Source: Symsagittifera roscoffensis (Eukaryota > Xenacoelomorpha > Acoela > Convolutidae). From it: a stretch of 64,000 nucleotides of DNA. Shown here in pieces: positions 33,923 through 46,929 of the stretch (the stretch's first letter is position 1; every line of letters begins with the position of its first letter). The position numbers and the translations under genes were made by a program. The stretch is taken from NCBI RefSeq assembly GCF_963678635.1, contig NC_087068.1:18727872-18791871 (forward strand), written 5' to 3'. The notes below the pieces were generated by a model that was not told the DNA's origin, searched no databases, and worked only from the letters and a program-made list of their open reading frames with translations.

Positions 33923-36173
33923 CCCTTTGAAAAAAAAATGGCAACCAGAACTGAGGGTAGGGGGATTCTGTCTCCCCACCCCCTACGCCCCTCTCGGCAC
34001 GCTACTGGTCATCATAATGAAACTATGATTCCATTGTTCTATTAACGCAAGAGCGGCGAAATAATCATTTAATCAATCTTAGAAATACTTCAGATTGAAA
34101 TGAGGTGATATAATTTTTAATTCAAATATTGTTTTAACAGACACAAAATATATCGCTCTGTATTTTTAATTGCGTGTGGGGATTCAGTTTTAACGAAAAT
34201 TCATTTTTTTTGCCAGAAGCTACACCAGACCTATCAGGCATTTCAGGGCTTCGCTCGGATACATTCAGGGAACATGTTTTTCGGAACATTCATGGCTTCA
34301 CCCGGACGCAAAACGTATTGCTCCTATTTAAAATTTGGCTTTTTAGACGTACAATTTACTTCCGGGAAAATTTTTGAACAAAGAAAACTAGCTGAAATTT
34401 GCCAGTTGAAAGTTCTTAACAATTATCAAGATGTAATTTGAAGATTGATGCAGTATGCTATTAAACATTGCATCGCTAATAGTGGGTCAGTTGTCATAGG
34501 TTTGGTGGGGATAATTGATTGCTTATATCTCCCTAATTCGGTCGCTCGCAAGCTTAATTCGCATTTCTCCAATATCGGTCCTTCCCTTTTCACCCATTTT
34601 GCCCCCAAATCATTAGACTTTTTGGGCTAATTCCAATTTTATTATCTTGTAACGAGGACGCTTGTTTTGTTTCCAAATATTATCCCTAATTTAGTTGACG
34701 CCGACTCTGTCAAAATTGGAATTTGGCTCAATTCGGTTACTATTGATGTTCATCTTTCTATTTTTACCCTTTTTCCTTGCTGCGCCTCAAATCTGATTGA
34801 CTGCAATGAAAGTTTGGCTTTGAACTTTACTCACCACTGCATTGCTGAAAAGTTTATTAATGACTCATTCCAGCCCTCCAGTCTAGTAAACACAGAGACC
34901 CATTAGTTCGAAAAACTACGCCATTTTTGAATCTGGATAGAAACACACTTCTGTATGGATTATTGTAATGTTATCTACTGGCGAAACTAAATCTAGCAAA
35001 AATATATAATTAAATCATTTCTGGTAAAATTCAGTTTCGCCTGTAGATTACAATAGATAACTGTGTTTGTAACTGTTTCTGGATCCTTATGTTCCTCAAA
35101 ATTTCAACGCTTAAGTATTTTTAGAAAAAAATGGAGTTGTTCGACCCAAAAAAAAGGTCATGTATCTAATTTTTTGGGTCAAACAACCCCAAATTGTTTC
35201 TTGAAATACTTTGAGCGCCAATACGTTTAATTTTTGAGCGGAAATATCAAAAACCAAATAGTGCAAATGGTGCAAAACAGAACCTAGAACCGCTTTGCAA
35301 GGCTCAAAAGGCGTTAGCAACAAATTTCAAGCAAAAGGCATGATTGTCCAAGAAGCTTTTTCAATGCGAGTTCAGGATAATTTTTTAATTAAGTTCTTTT
35401 TTTAGATCAGGGTCAAATTTCTGAAAATTTGAGAAACAAAACATCGTTTGCCTTTTTTCATTGAAGTTCTTATTGCAATTAGGTAAGCCTTTGGTTGCAT
35501 GCTAACGGGAATATTTTCTGGGGATGCATTTACGATACTTAAAAGCTCAAAATTTAAGAGACAAGGACAGTTTCACGAACTTTTTTACGAACTTAAAGAC
35601 AGTTTTACGAACTTAAAAAAATCAATAATTAAATTAAAAATTTTTTAGTCTGGGTGCAAGTTGATGATGGTGAAGCTTAGAGTTGTTTTTTTTAACATGC
35701 CAAAAATGACTCACAGAAGCTCGCGGGTTAGAAGATATGGCAAGTTTTATGAATATAAAAAAAAATTAAAAATTTAGAAAAATTGTCAAATAAAATTTTT
35801 TAATTTAAAACTTTGTACCCTTTCTTGAATGCTTCCCCAAATTTGTTCAAAGTAAGCAAGCTATTTTATTGATTATTGCAATCATAATTACAATAATCAA
35901 AGAAGATTATCATAGTAATAATCATAAAAATCAATAGTGTGTTGATTAAAAAAATATTGATAATCATATTAATACAAGAATAATACAAAAAGTAGGCTTT
36001 CACCTGTATTAACAGGGTAAATTTTCCTTTTTGTGATAATCATTTTTTTAATCAAATTGCCTTGTTTGCTTTTGCATAAGAAAAGTTTCCTGATACGTTT
36101 TAAGCCCTTAGTGTTCACTCCAAGCTTTTTGAGTTTGATTAAAACCACTGTAAAACCTGCCGAAAGCATTCAG
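33923..36173 (+). repeat. 2.3-kb tandem duplication, unit 2
   Basis: Near-identical to 31593-33922 with small indels, so it is slightly shorter. It ends at the same 'gaaagcattcagt' block before entering unique sequence. It includes a second copy of the family C-like right end (33923-34010). High similarity implies recent origin, or gene conversion, or an assembly artefact. Confidence 0.85.
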
Positions 36174-37107
36174 TTGAGTTAAATTACTCAAGTAATCTCC
36201 TCCTTAGCAACTAGCTTTTCGATTTTAAATACACAAAATAAATTGATAAACCTGAGAGTTTCGGTGCTTTTGATTATCTTTTTTGCTGCTTGCTTCTTTC
36301 TTATCGTTTTTCTTTTTTTGCAATTTTTTGATCAGTTAGCTATGTCAATGTGTTCAACATTTGAGACGTTTTTATATTGATTTTTGCATTGAAAACATTG
36401 ACATTTTGAAATTTCCGCTGCCTTTGCCGATGATTTTTTCTATTATTTTGATTGTCTAGAGTTTACTGAGCTGAATGGTTTGCTTTGAATAACTTTACTG
36501 ACTTGTCTTGCATGGGCTACCTTCTGGTATGATGTTAGCATACTTTTTGTTGGCAAATTAACTTTGTTTTCCTGGTTAGATTGAGGTTAGATTTTTGTCA
36601 CTTTTTTGTTTCTTTAGAAGAGCAGTGGGAATTTTTTGGGGCTAATTGGCCGGAAAAGCGAAGTGCCATTAAAATGCACTCAGTTCAAATTTGTACAATT
36701 GAGTAAACAAAAAGTTTTGTATCATCCCTCGAAACTGATTTTATTTAAAACTTTATTTAAGCTCAGATATCGAAGCCAAAATTTTTAACTTCATGCAGTT
36801 GCATCAATTTTACAGATTTTAGGTACTTCTTAGTTTCTCGAAAAAAAATTAGCATGTGTCGTCTCACTTTCCGTACACCCTCTGCACTATCTGAAAACGG
36901 TGACCGTTCGACTAGCATAAAATTTTGAAAACAAAAAAATGTATCGACTAGCATTATTTTGATAGCCATATTTTTCAGAAATACAAACGATAAAAAAGAA
37001 ACCTTTCAAACTGAAACATGCACTTCTGAAACATAGAAAAATGAAAAAATAATATCAACAAGCAAATAAAACTCCTTGTCCTGCAGATTGTGATCAGTCT
37101 TACCCCT

Positions 37108-37318
37108 ACCCATAGGATCGGATTTAGAGAGGGGGCGTGGTTGGGGATCGTACAATTACCCACACCACTACCCCCTGAAAGATTCGACCCCCTGCTGACC
37201 CTAATGGCCTTTCTTTCGCAGTAATTTAAGAAATCCATTTAAACGCTTTTTTGGCCTGTTTTTTTTTCGAAAACCGGCCTTCCCTCTCAAAATAATCCTA
37301 GATCAGCCCTTGTCCCAA
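37108..37318 (-). repeat. Family C element, reverse orientation
   Basis: 'ggatcggatttagagagggg' at the left and 'cctagatcagcccttg' at the right are family C termini in inverted orientation. Between them, 'gattcgaccccctgctgacc' matches the inverted 'tcggcagggg...gaatc' segment. Confidence 0.55.
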
Positions 37319-37439
37319 CTTATAATGGCTTGAACCGAACACTGACGGAAATGTGTGGAAAAACTGTGATTTACATATGGTTTTTGGGATCTCTTGCAAA
37401 AGGTGTGATTTGTTTCGCATATGCGTAACTGTTAAATTA

Positions 37440-37760
37440 TTTCATTAAGGAATGGCAATTCGTTCAACTTCTCCCCCCCCCCTCCCACCACCCGCGATTT
37501 CTATACCCCAACCCCCCATGATTATTTATCAACCCCAACTTCCCCCCCCCCCCCCCCCCGCGTTTACTCGCCCCCTCAGACCTCCACACCGGGGTTGGAA
37601 GAAAACAAGGAGTTGTAAGCGGGGGTGTGACTGGCGGGGGGTAGGGGAGGTTGGGTGACCTCGTGAGAAGGGGTGTGAACGTGGGAGGCGGTGTCATTGC
37701 GGGGGTTGGGTGAGTGTGTGAAGAACGTGGAGGAGGGGTGTGAACGTGGGTGAAGGCGCT
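37440..37760 (+). other. C-rich then G-rich tract; possible proline-rich exon
   Basis: The + strand is C-rich from 37470 to 37590 (runs of 10 and 18 C) and then abruptly G-rich from 37616 to 37745, with 'ggggtgtgaacgtgg' repeats. One frame from 37450 reads MAIRSTSPPPLPPPAISIPQ, then a run of prolines, ending RGWKKTRS at a GTAAGC donor (37616), phase 1 at both ends. That could be a proline-rich linker exon, but C-runs always translate to proline and the acceptor ('atttcattaag') is poor. A hairpin- or quadruplex-forming simple sequence is equally likely. Confidence 0.3.
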
Positions 37761-38182
37761 TTCAAAAATAATTCGATATCAATTCAAAAAACGAACAAGT
37801 TTTTCTCAAAGATCGATCTGTAATTTTTTAGCTCATCAAAACAAATATCAGTTGAAATTTGCGGAGGAGGTTTTTGATATGGTAATTTTTTGTCTTATGT
37901 TCATCAACAGTTGGCTGTAATGTAACATTTTACGTTATATTCTTACATTCACCAGAATTTTTCTGTTGATTACAACTTCTTAAAGTGGACAGTTTTTGCA
38001 TTTTTTTGCTGATTAAATTTTTGCTCACAATTTCCACAGCCAGCAGGCGGCGAATACTTTGTTAACTTGCTTATCGGACCAGTTTTTTATATTTTCTTGA
38101 GATGATGGCAGAGAAGAAAAGTACCGCAAAAAGATTGTCATACAGTATCCTTATTGAAAAAGATACTGACCCTGTCATACAT

Positions 38183-38667
38183 TGTCCAGCTTAGAATCAT
38201 AAAAGAGTTAGAACTGCAATTATTTGAAAACTCAAAAGTTGTTGAAGAAAAGAAACCAACCTGACAGTTAACGTTCACATTTTCAAAACGGCCAAATTGA
38301 ATTTTTGTTAAACTGCACAATTTGATATTTACCATTGTTGTACAAGCCAGTGAAACCAAGTTTTTGCCTTTATGAAAAACGACTAAACTTTCTGAACAGC
38401 AGTCAATTTCTCAGACCAAAAGTGATCAACCTCTTGAAAATTGTGATGTGCATTGAATATCAGGCGCATTTATGGAAGTTGGAAAGTCGGCATGTTGCCA
38501 AAAAAACAATGCTTTTGTTTCGGACTATACACACCCCCGGTTTTTGATACATATTTTATCATAAAAATAATAATCACCCGGTCTCTTAGCGCAACTTCTT
38601 AAGCGCTAAGAATTTGCGCTAAGAGCTACTTAAGCGCTACTCATTGTCTCTAATCCGTTTTCCAACA
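38183..38667 (+). repeat. 5' LTR of the copia fossil
   Basis: Matches 40305-40806 across most of its length, for example 'aacctgacagttaac' and 'tgaatttttgttaaactgc'. Near its end it holds a 12-bp perfect inverted repeat, CTCTTAGCGCAA (38583) and TTGCGCTAAGAG (38614). Its left edge is approximate. Confidence 0.7.
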
Positions 38668-40304
38668 GGTATTGGGCCCAATTTGAGACCGTAAGTGATT
38701 AATTGTTGGAATAATTCGAAAATTCAAAAAAGTGTAGAGACTGTAACTCAATTAAAGATCTTTTCAATGAGTACTTACATTAAATGGTTACCCTTCACTG
38801 GAACTCAGGAGGACTTCTCAACGTGAAGCACTTGTTTTCTGACATTATGTCCGACGAAAGGCCTCTATGACACGCTCATAGATGAGGACGAAAATCCGGT
38901 CGAGCCAACAGCATTGGGTGCAACACCAAATGTCAATGACCAAACCACACACGATAGAGAGTTGCTTGCCTACCGAAAGCAACTAGCTAAAATTGAGAGA
39001 TGCAAAAATGAGCAAACGGTGCTACCTAGCAATGGCACCAGAATTTTCCAGCTTGATAATGTTCAGGCCTGACTGTGTCGACAAAAAAGGCAAAAACAAA
39101 GGTCACGCTGCTTGGAAACTATTCAAGTAGAGGTTCGAGAGAGATGAGGCGACCAGATTTGTCAATGTGAAGCGCCAGTTGGCACGCCTTCAGCTCAGAG
39201 AAATGAAGAGAGATATTCCAGTACTTCATACGGGCACAGGAGTCGAACGTGAAACTCAAGCACGCCGGGGAGAAGTCGTCAGAGAAGTTGTTCAACGATG
39301 TTTTTGAATTGCCTACCTCCTCGATACGAACACTTTGTGGTGCAGGAAACCTTCAATCCTGCTTCTAATTTTATGGAACTGAGAACCATGCTGACAATTG
39401 ATGAGAAAAGCCGTGCAACTCGTGAAATTGATGAGTAACAGCACATAGCGATGTCTGCCAAAGGACCAGGTCGTTCAAAGTTTTTCCTAAAATCATATAA
39501 AAAATTTTCAAACTCCCAGTAGAATAAGTTTCAAAATTCCCCAAAAATTGGAACTTGCGTTGCATGTGGCATAAAAGGACGTATGAGAATTGAATGCAGA
39601 ACATAGCAGTATCTAATTTTTAGTGCAAATAAGCAAAAGGAGCTATTAACTAAATCAAAAACCGATGAAAAGCCTGGTAGTCTGTTTATTTCGATCCTAG
39701 GCACTGAAATCAACTTCAGTGGAACAAAACAAAAATTATTGTCATAGACTCAGGCAGCACAGATCACATAGTTTCTAATAAGGCTTGGTTCAAAAATTGT
39801 GAAATACTGATGATTCAAGTAATCAACCCAGATAGTGGAAACACAGAAGTATTAAGAAAAGGCGTTGAGATTAAAGCTAAGAACACACCAAGTAATTTCA
39901 GTCTCTCATACTGAAAAACCTTCTTCTTGTACCAAATTACAGAACAAACCCAATTTCTCTTTCAAACATCAATCAAAATTGACATGCAATCGAAAACTGA
40001 TTGCCGAAATGCGAAACGAACAACAGAAACTAATAGGAGAAGAGAACCAGAGCTACATCAAAATAACAACAAATCCAGTCATGCATTAACGATATAACCA
40101 TATGGGAAAAAAAATCTTTTAAATTGCGGAAAAGTAGGCGATAAACAGATCTGCTTGATCAACACGCCGATGCACACAATAGTAGCCGATATACTCACGA
40201 ACAGTCTTCCATTCACAAAATTCGAAAAACACCGATTAAAAATTTATTGGAAAATACCGATGTTTATATTGTTCCTTGAAGAGCCGGAACAATTTGAGTG
40301 GTTG

Positions 40305-40806
40305 TGTTAGAGTATAACCAAGAGAATTAGCCAATCAATTTTTCAAAAACTCGAAGGTTATTAAAGACAAAAACTAACCTGACAGTTAACTTTGACTTTT
40401 CAAAATGGCCAAACTGAATTTTTGTTAAACTGCGTAATTTGATATTCACGTTTAGTATAAGTACTAGTGAAAATACAATTTTGATTTCATGTAAGATAAC
40501 TAAAGTTTTTGAGCAACAGTAATTTTTTTTGGCCAAAATTGATCAACTTTTTGAAAAAGTGATCTAAATTAAAATTCAGGCGCTCTTACTGAAGTTGGAA
40601 AGTCGAATGACTCAACATGACGCCAATGTCCACGTTGGCTTAAAACAGCAATGTGTTTGATTAGTGATTATTATAAAACCCTTTTTTTATACAAACTTCA
40701 ACGCTAAAAAAATCTCTCAACCAATCTTTTCTCATAATAACCTTAATAACTCAAAATACTAACTTCACCCAAACGCGGCTTATTGTCGCTGATCCTCTAT
40801 CCAATA
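40305..40806 (+). repeat. 3' LTR of the copia fossil
   Basis: It begins TGTTAGAGTATAACC and ends 'cctctatccaata', corresponding to 'ccgttttccaaca' of the 5' LTR. No target-site duplication is recognisable. Confidence 0.7.
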
Positions 40807-43800
40807 GTTTCGATATATTACTAGTGTTAGTGCACAAGTGGAGAAATAACTCAATTCAAATCGATAATTTAACAAAACTAGCTGGTTGCTTAGTAGCAAA
40901 AAATTTTGCAACCATCTTTAAACTTACAAAAAAGTTTTTCAATTTATTAAGTTTTTCAAACTATTGTCGATTTTGTACACGGTGTGATGGAAAAAAACAC
41001 GCGTAAAAATTAGTAAATTAGGCATAATCGACAACCGTTGTCTATTCAAAAAAAATTCAAGAAACTTCTAATTGTTTGATTTTTTTCATTCACTATTTTA
41101 ATAAGTACTCTTCATTTTATTTGTTTGAAATTAGAAGAAAAAAATCAAAAATTTCAAACCAGTTTTTCTCGACATTCGGAAATTTTTTATATTTTTTTTT
41201 TGAAAATTTTTTAGTCGTTCAAATGACGACTGAAAGGACTTCAATATGATATATCAGTAGGCCCAGTCCAATGTTTATTTGCGGTACCTGATTTTACCTA
41301 GAAAGCAAAACTAAAACACACCCGAATACAAAGCTCCTCCCGTTTTCAATGTACTATCAGTAAAATCTGTCAGTTTCCTTTGCGCAATTTTTTATCTACT
41401 GGTTGGCTAAAAACTCGATGGGTCTTTGTAGTGTTGTTTTGTTTGAAACTAGAAGGAAAATGTTTTCTTTTCTGGCAGATTTTTGTTATCAAGGATTTTG
41501 AGGCATATATCAATTCAAACTACTGAAAAGAAACAAGTTTTGTTCGCCAAGACATCACTCTGAACAAGATTTGGGCATTAAATTTTTAGTATCAGAGTTT
41601 CGAATAACTTTCAGATAGCATCGGCTGATATATCATAATTAAGAATTGTTAAAAAGATTGCAGAAATTTCCTCGAAGCGAGAGTAACTGGTTCAAGTTTT
41701 TTGCTTTTAGTCAAATAAGTTTTCTTTTTGCGAAAAAAAAGCCGTGAACAGCCTTTTTCTATGATCCATGAACAGTCACCAGCAATATTCTTGTTATCTG
41801 ATTTTCTTTTCTTGTTGTTTTTCGATAGTTATTCAAAACATCGCAGCTCCTGCTCTTCGACTCTATTTTTTTGACTTGATTCTTTTGAGGTTTTTTATAA
41901 CATCTTTTATTTCCTTTTTTTTTATTATCTTCGAGTTTAAATTCGACGCCTGCTTTTCTTGTTGCGACCGTTTTAATCAAAGTGCAAGGAGCCACGAAGT
42001 TTATATTTGAATTGTTTTTAATTGACAAGTACCATTTTTATTATCGGCTAACAAGACTGTGCGGTGCCGACGGGGCAGAAATCGCATATGTTTTTATTTG
42101 TTAAATGTCATACTCGTATCAGCATCTCAAAGGAGCTTTCTCTTAATTTAAGACGGAAATTTGTCGCCTACGGTCCCATTTTCAATCTCTATTTTGTCAG
42201 ATTACTGTCAACAAAACTAATTTTGGAGTCACTTCTGCTTAAGACGCTTCTATTTGTTAGATTTATTGGGCTATAAAATGTTTTTGAATTAATTTCGTAT
42301 TTTAAAGAAAAGAATACATTTGAAAATTTCGGGTCGGTATGGTTGATTGAAGTTCCTGATATTTTTCCCATAAAACTGATACGCTAAATTCGAATTGAAA
42401 TTTTAAAGTGTTACCATCTGATTTAGCGTTTAATCCAACTCAAGCCATCTTAAATCTGCTTTTCATTTTCTGAACGCAAAGTCAATTTTTCCAATTTCAA
42501 AATTTTTGCATTTTTGAGATGAACTTATTTTTGAGAGAGTTTTTGCCTATAATTACTTAAATAATTATTTTACAAAAAGAACAACCTGGAGCAACGCCAT
42601 ATTTCTCTAATTAGTTAACTATTTACAGACAAAGTCGTCTGTTTTAGTGTCGACCCGCTATCATTTTGCATTAAATTGGGCTGACAATTTTTGTCGTTGG
42701 TAATTTTGAGTCTTTATCTGACCCCCAACAAAGACTAGTTTGCAATCATTCTCTCCGTTTTATTTTCAGCCAGGTAATCACAGTTCTTTTTTTCCTGTTC
42801 AAGCTGCGAAAACAGAATCAATTATTTAATGCCCTTTTTCAAAAAGTGTAACGCTACGAAACAAAATGCGTCCTCAGCTTACTCTTATCTCTTTTTCTTG
42901 CCATAAATGATTCACTCAGCTCAATCTACTATTAAGCAAATAGAATTTGACTGAAATTATTTTAGAAATCTACTTTTTTAGAAAGCGGACCAAAAATGAT
43001 TAAAAAAAACGACTATGTGCCAAAAATGCCAAAAATTCTGACCAAAAAACAATGATTTATCAGTCGCGCGCACTAATCTCAAAAACTTAAAAAGAAAAAA
43101 ATAAATGTCAACTGCTTTTAGACCCAAACCGTTCCGATTTGTTGGTCATTTTTATTTGAAAAATTAGCACGTGACCAATGTAACGGATGACAATTTATTA
43201 TTTATCTTCATCATAAAAATTGCTCATGAGCGACTATAAGGAAAGCCTTTTATTGGGTGTATTCGGATTTTTCTTACTAAACAGTTTACCAATAACAATC
43301 GCAATGTAAGCCGCAACAAGAACATGAACAGTTTTCATGTTTTGTTTGATTCGTGAGGTGGAAGAAAAAAATTTCCTTGTTGATTTTTTTTTAAATTACC
43401 TTATTTTTTTAAAAACTAAAACTATTTCAGACGCAATATAGCGCAGTCAGATCTTTCATGTCTTTGGTTTGCCTTCACATGAGCAGTCAAAAAGACCGCT
43501 CGTATCAAAACAAAGGCCCAATTAATACAACTTGGTAATAAAAAACTTTTTTGAATAAATTGTCGGAAAATAGAAAGTTTTTTGTTCATTGAATTTTGCA
43601 ATTCAAAACGTTTGAGTTTTCAGATATTATGAAAACAATTTCATCAAAAGTAATTAACCAAAAAGCCAAAAAATGTCTGAATAAAAAACAAACCACTTCT
43701 AAAACAAATAATATTTCATCTTCTTCTAAGCCGAATCAACAATCTGTTTATCTGCATCAAAACAATTTTAATTGTTTTTTCAATTGATTTTTTGTGTATT

Positions 43801-44389
43801 TGGTATCGCTGCTTTTCTCTACCAGTAAGAAACTAATGGTTTTTGAATTTTTTTTGCTACAATTGTTCTATAAGTTTTTTTGTTCCGACCACTGTAAGTG
43901 GGGAGGATTTTTGTTTTTGGATATATTTTAGGTTTTTAAATTTTTTCTACGCAACAGTAACTGTCACATGTAATCAATAAAATTGTTTGAGTGGTATATG
44001 ATATTGAAACTTTTTAAATTAAGCTTCGAACGACCTTAGAAAATTGTCAACTAGTTGTATCAGTGTCGTGAAAACAAGATTAAAATATTTGCGTTTTAGT
44101 CAAAATTAATTTTATACGGGTTTTCAACTCGACAAACTTAGTTGTACTTTTTTTTTCAAGTTTCATTCAGCGTTTCTTTGCAATAAAAGTTATTCACTGT
44201 TTGTTTTGCGTGATTTATTTACTAAAATTCTAGGTTTCCGCCTCTCCTCTTATCGCATCACGTTGAATAAATGGCAAAATTTTTGAAAATATGAATAAAC
44301 TTTTTCATTTTTTTTTTCATTTGCTTGGAGTTTTCTGTGCTATTTAGCAACCGGTTAAGTTTTTTTCTCTTCTCTCATCAAAACCGATG

Positions 44390-44915
44390 ATTGAGTTGAC
44401 CAACTGAGTAAAAATTTTTTACAGCTTTCATCCTTGATTTTACTCTTATGCAATTTGTTTTTGAGTACTTCGCTGTCTTCATTCATTCAAAAGGTTGAAC
44501 CAATTAAAAAAAGCATTGATTGAAAAATCCAAAATATTTTCGATTTGTCGTTTCATTAAAAAATGTAACTGACAAAAAAACAATTATTGGAATTTTTTTG
44601 CTATTAGTTTCGTTGCGGTGATTTTATCATCACAATTTTTCTTCCGTCAAAAGGTGTGAAAAAAAAACTAAATGAGTTGAGCAATTGAGCGCTTTTTTGA
44701 AATTTTCATCTCTTTATGTTTCTCTGACGCAACTTTTTTGCCGTGTTCATTCATTCATTTAATTATCCCAATTAACCTAGCCTTGGTTAAAAAAAGCTAA
44801 AAAGTTTTCGATTTACCAATTCAATAAGCTATTGTAACTGAAAGCTAAAAAAAACAACAAAACTTTTTGTTATTTGTATTGTTGCGGTAATTACATCATC
44901 ACATTTTTCATCAAA
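44390..44915 (+). repeat. Degenerate tandem repeat, about 280-bp unit, two copies
   Basis: Both halves share the order 'cttcattcattc' or 'gttcattcattcattt', 'ttttcgattt', 'gtaactga' and 'gttgcggtgattttatcatc' / 'gttgcggtaattacatcatc', then 'acattttt'. It is AT-rich and non-coding. A weaker third copy may precede it near 44090-44350. Confidence 0.45.
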
Positions 44916-46929
44916 TAATTTCGGCAGTTATCGGCAGTAGTCTTTTGGATGACGCCAATATTCCAATTAGTCAGATGGGATTTCTAGACATTTTTTCAGG
45001 TACTCTTTCCTCAAACTTTTTGGGTTATTGTCAATTTGTACAAAAATTTCTGCATTATTGATTTTCATTTGAAATAATAATTGTAATGATTTTAAAAATG
45101 TATATGATCTCATTGTTACAAAATGAAGTTCGTGCTTTTTAGTGATTGCGAGCTAACAGGTCGGCATTGCTGAAAATATAGCAGGGCTCTTAAAAAAGAA
45201 TAGATAGATATAACCTAACCGCAAAAATGTTTTAGTCTCTGAAAACCATTTTTAAAGAAATCTGCTGCTTGTTTGAATTTCAAAAGGCATTTTGAATCAT
45301 TGAATGAAAATTGCTATCAGCCAATTTTTCTTTGAAAATTTGGAGAGTTAATTTTTTCAATCATTTTAATTCGTCGGACTATTTCCATGCACTTTTGTAC
45401 GCATTTTAATGCTTCTTAGTTTTTTTTTCGTTTGGAGATTTATTTCGTTATGATTTGGTTGAATTTGTTTTCTTTTTGCTTGATGTGAGCTGATTACTTT
45501 TGTTCTCAAGCTTTTCTAATCTTCTTTTAGCGGTAATTTCTTTGACAGTTTACACAAAGTGACTGCAGCTCTATACATATGAATACAAAGTCCTTCTTTT
45601 AGTAACCTTCAAAAAGCTTTAAAATCAAATTAGAAATTGAAATAATTGAAAAAAGATTATCACAATTGCCTTCGTTTCCATTTTGTACCAACGGGAGAGA
45701 TCTGTACCACCCTATTTTCATACCAAGCAGAAGATGATATGTTTGCTTTTAATGGCGCATTGACACACTTTATAGAAGTGATGGCTTAGCGAGGGGTGAG
45801 GGGCAATTTGTTGTAAATCAGTTTTTCGAATCAGTATTAAGTATATGTAGAAATATATGTAGCTCGGCTTTTATTCTGGGAATAACTTTTTTAATTCCTA
45901 CTTTAATTCCTTTTTTTTTTAAAAAAATGAAAATTGGAAGCGAAACAGTACAGCAGAAGGAGGAGTTGAAAAAAATTGCGCGTCAGAGGATATCATTTTT
46001 TCTCTTTTTGCAATTTGCTGTAAAAGATTTTGATTATTTTTCTACAGATATTTTTTGTTTAGTTTCCCGGACGCTATAATATATTACGCGTAACTTCAAA
46101 ATTTCAAAAAAAGGGATTTTTATCTTTATGATTACGCAAAAATTTTATTGTTTCGATTGTAAATGTGAAACACGTGGTTTCAATTCGCCTGAAAATGAGA
46201 AAATAAATTGCGTCAGTACAATTTGGTCATCCTCTTGTCTTCTTTTAGTATTTTTTACTCTTACAAATTCCCTTACCAGCGAACAATTCGTTTGATACTC
46301 GACACATATTCACCTTTAGCCTTTGTCAATTTTAATTAGAATTACTCTTTTCTCTCGATTTTCGGTAAAACGCCAAAAACACGGTGAACTTTCAATTTTT
46401 TTTCTATTTTTTTTTTCAAAAATTTTCCTTTGCTAAACTCTTATAAGGTCATTAGTTTTGTCCATACCTGTAGGAAATCAGGTAACTATTTGATTTAATT
46501 GTGCTCGTTTTTTTTATCGCGCTAGATTTTATTTATTTAAGCAAATTTCATTGAAGTTTCAGCAGCTTGACAGGCAATATTTTGGGGTCTTTTTCATAAT
46601 TGAAAATTTCTTATTCTTATAATTGAATCTTCCAGCGTTTTTTGCCGATTTTATCTTTACTAACCATCAATTCAGTTCATTAAAAAACTTAAAATTCTGA
46701 AAGCTTCAAAAAAACATCATTAACATATATTGCTTAAAAATTTGGGTTTTAGAATAACTTACCTTCTCGAAATTATTTATCGACACAATGCTCATTTATA
46801 TGCAGATTTTCTTTTAGAATTAAACAGCTCTTCGACTATTTCGGTTAATTTGCAAATCGGTTAATTTTGATCAGTTCAGTTTCCGAATTTACTTGACGTG
46901 AGAACTGAAGTCGGTGGCGTGTTACAACT

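Larger units (their letters stand above)
38183..40806 (+). mobile_element. Ty1/copia LTR retrotransposon fossil
   Basis: Two degenerate direct repeats of about 490-500 bp (38183-38667 and 40305-40806) flank about 1.6 kb. The 3' copy begins TGTTAGAGTATAA after a purine-rich GAGTGG, as in copia LTRs, and a GGTATTGGGCCCAA primer-site-like block follows the 5' copy. Inside are a gag remnant (KWLPFTGTQEDFS near 38795; AWKLFK/RFERDEATRFVNVKRQ near 39110-39170), a zinc-knuckle-like piece near 39550 and a protease signature (DSGSTDH near 39750). Reverse transcriptase and integrase are absent. It is broken in several places. The LTRs differ at perhaps one base in six to eight by eye, so it is old. Confidence 0.8.
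28226..46929. other. 18.7 kb without a firm exon
   Basis: AT-rich sequence containing the 2.3-kb tandem duplication (31593-36173), family C copies, a GC-skewed tract with a possible proline-rich exon (37440-37760), the copia fossil (38183-40806) and a degenerate tandem block (44390-44915). A possible exon-like frame at 31007-31140 (AVLLGCLVEESEHQ...) follows a reasonable acceptor but has no donor. It is intron if exons before and after belong to one gene, otherwise intergenic. Confidence 0.5.

Noticed and set aside
37464-37697. Antisense Pro/Gly-rich frame in the C/G tract
   Set aside because: It follows automatically from C-runs and G-runs; no splice sites.
41759-42276. Open frames on both strands around 42 kb
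   Set aside because: AT-rich, overlapping each other, no phase-compatible splice sites.
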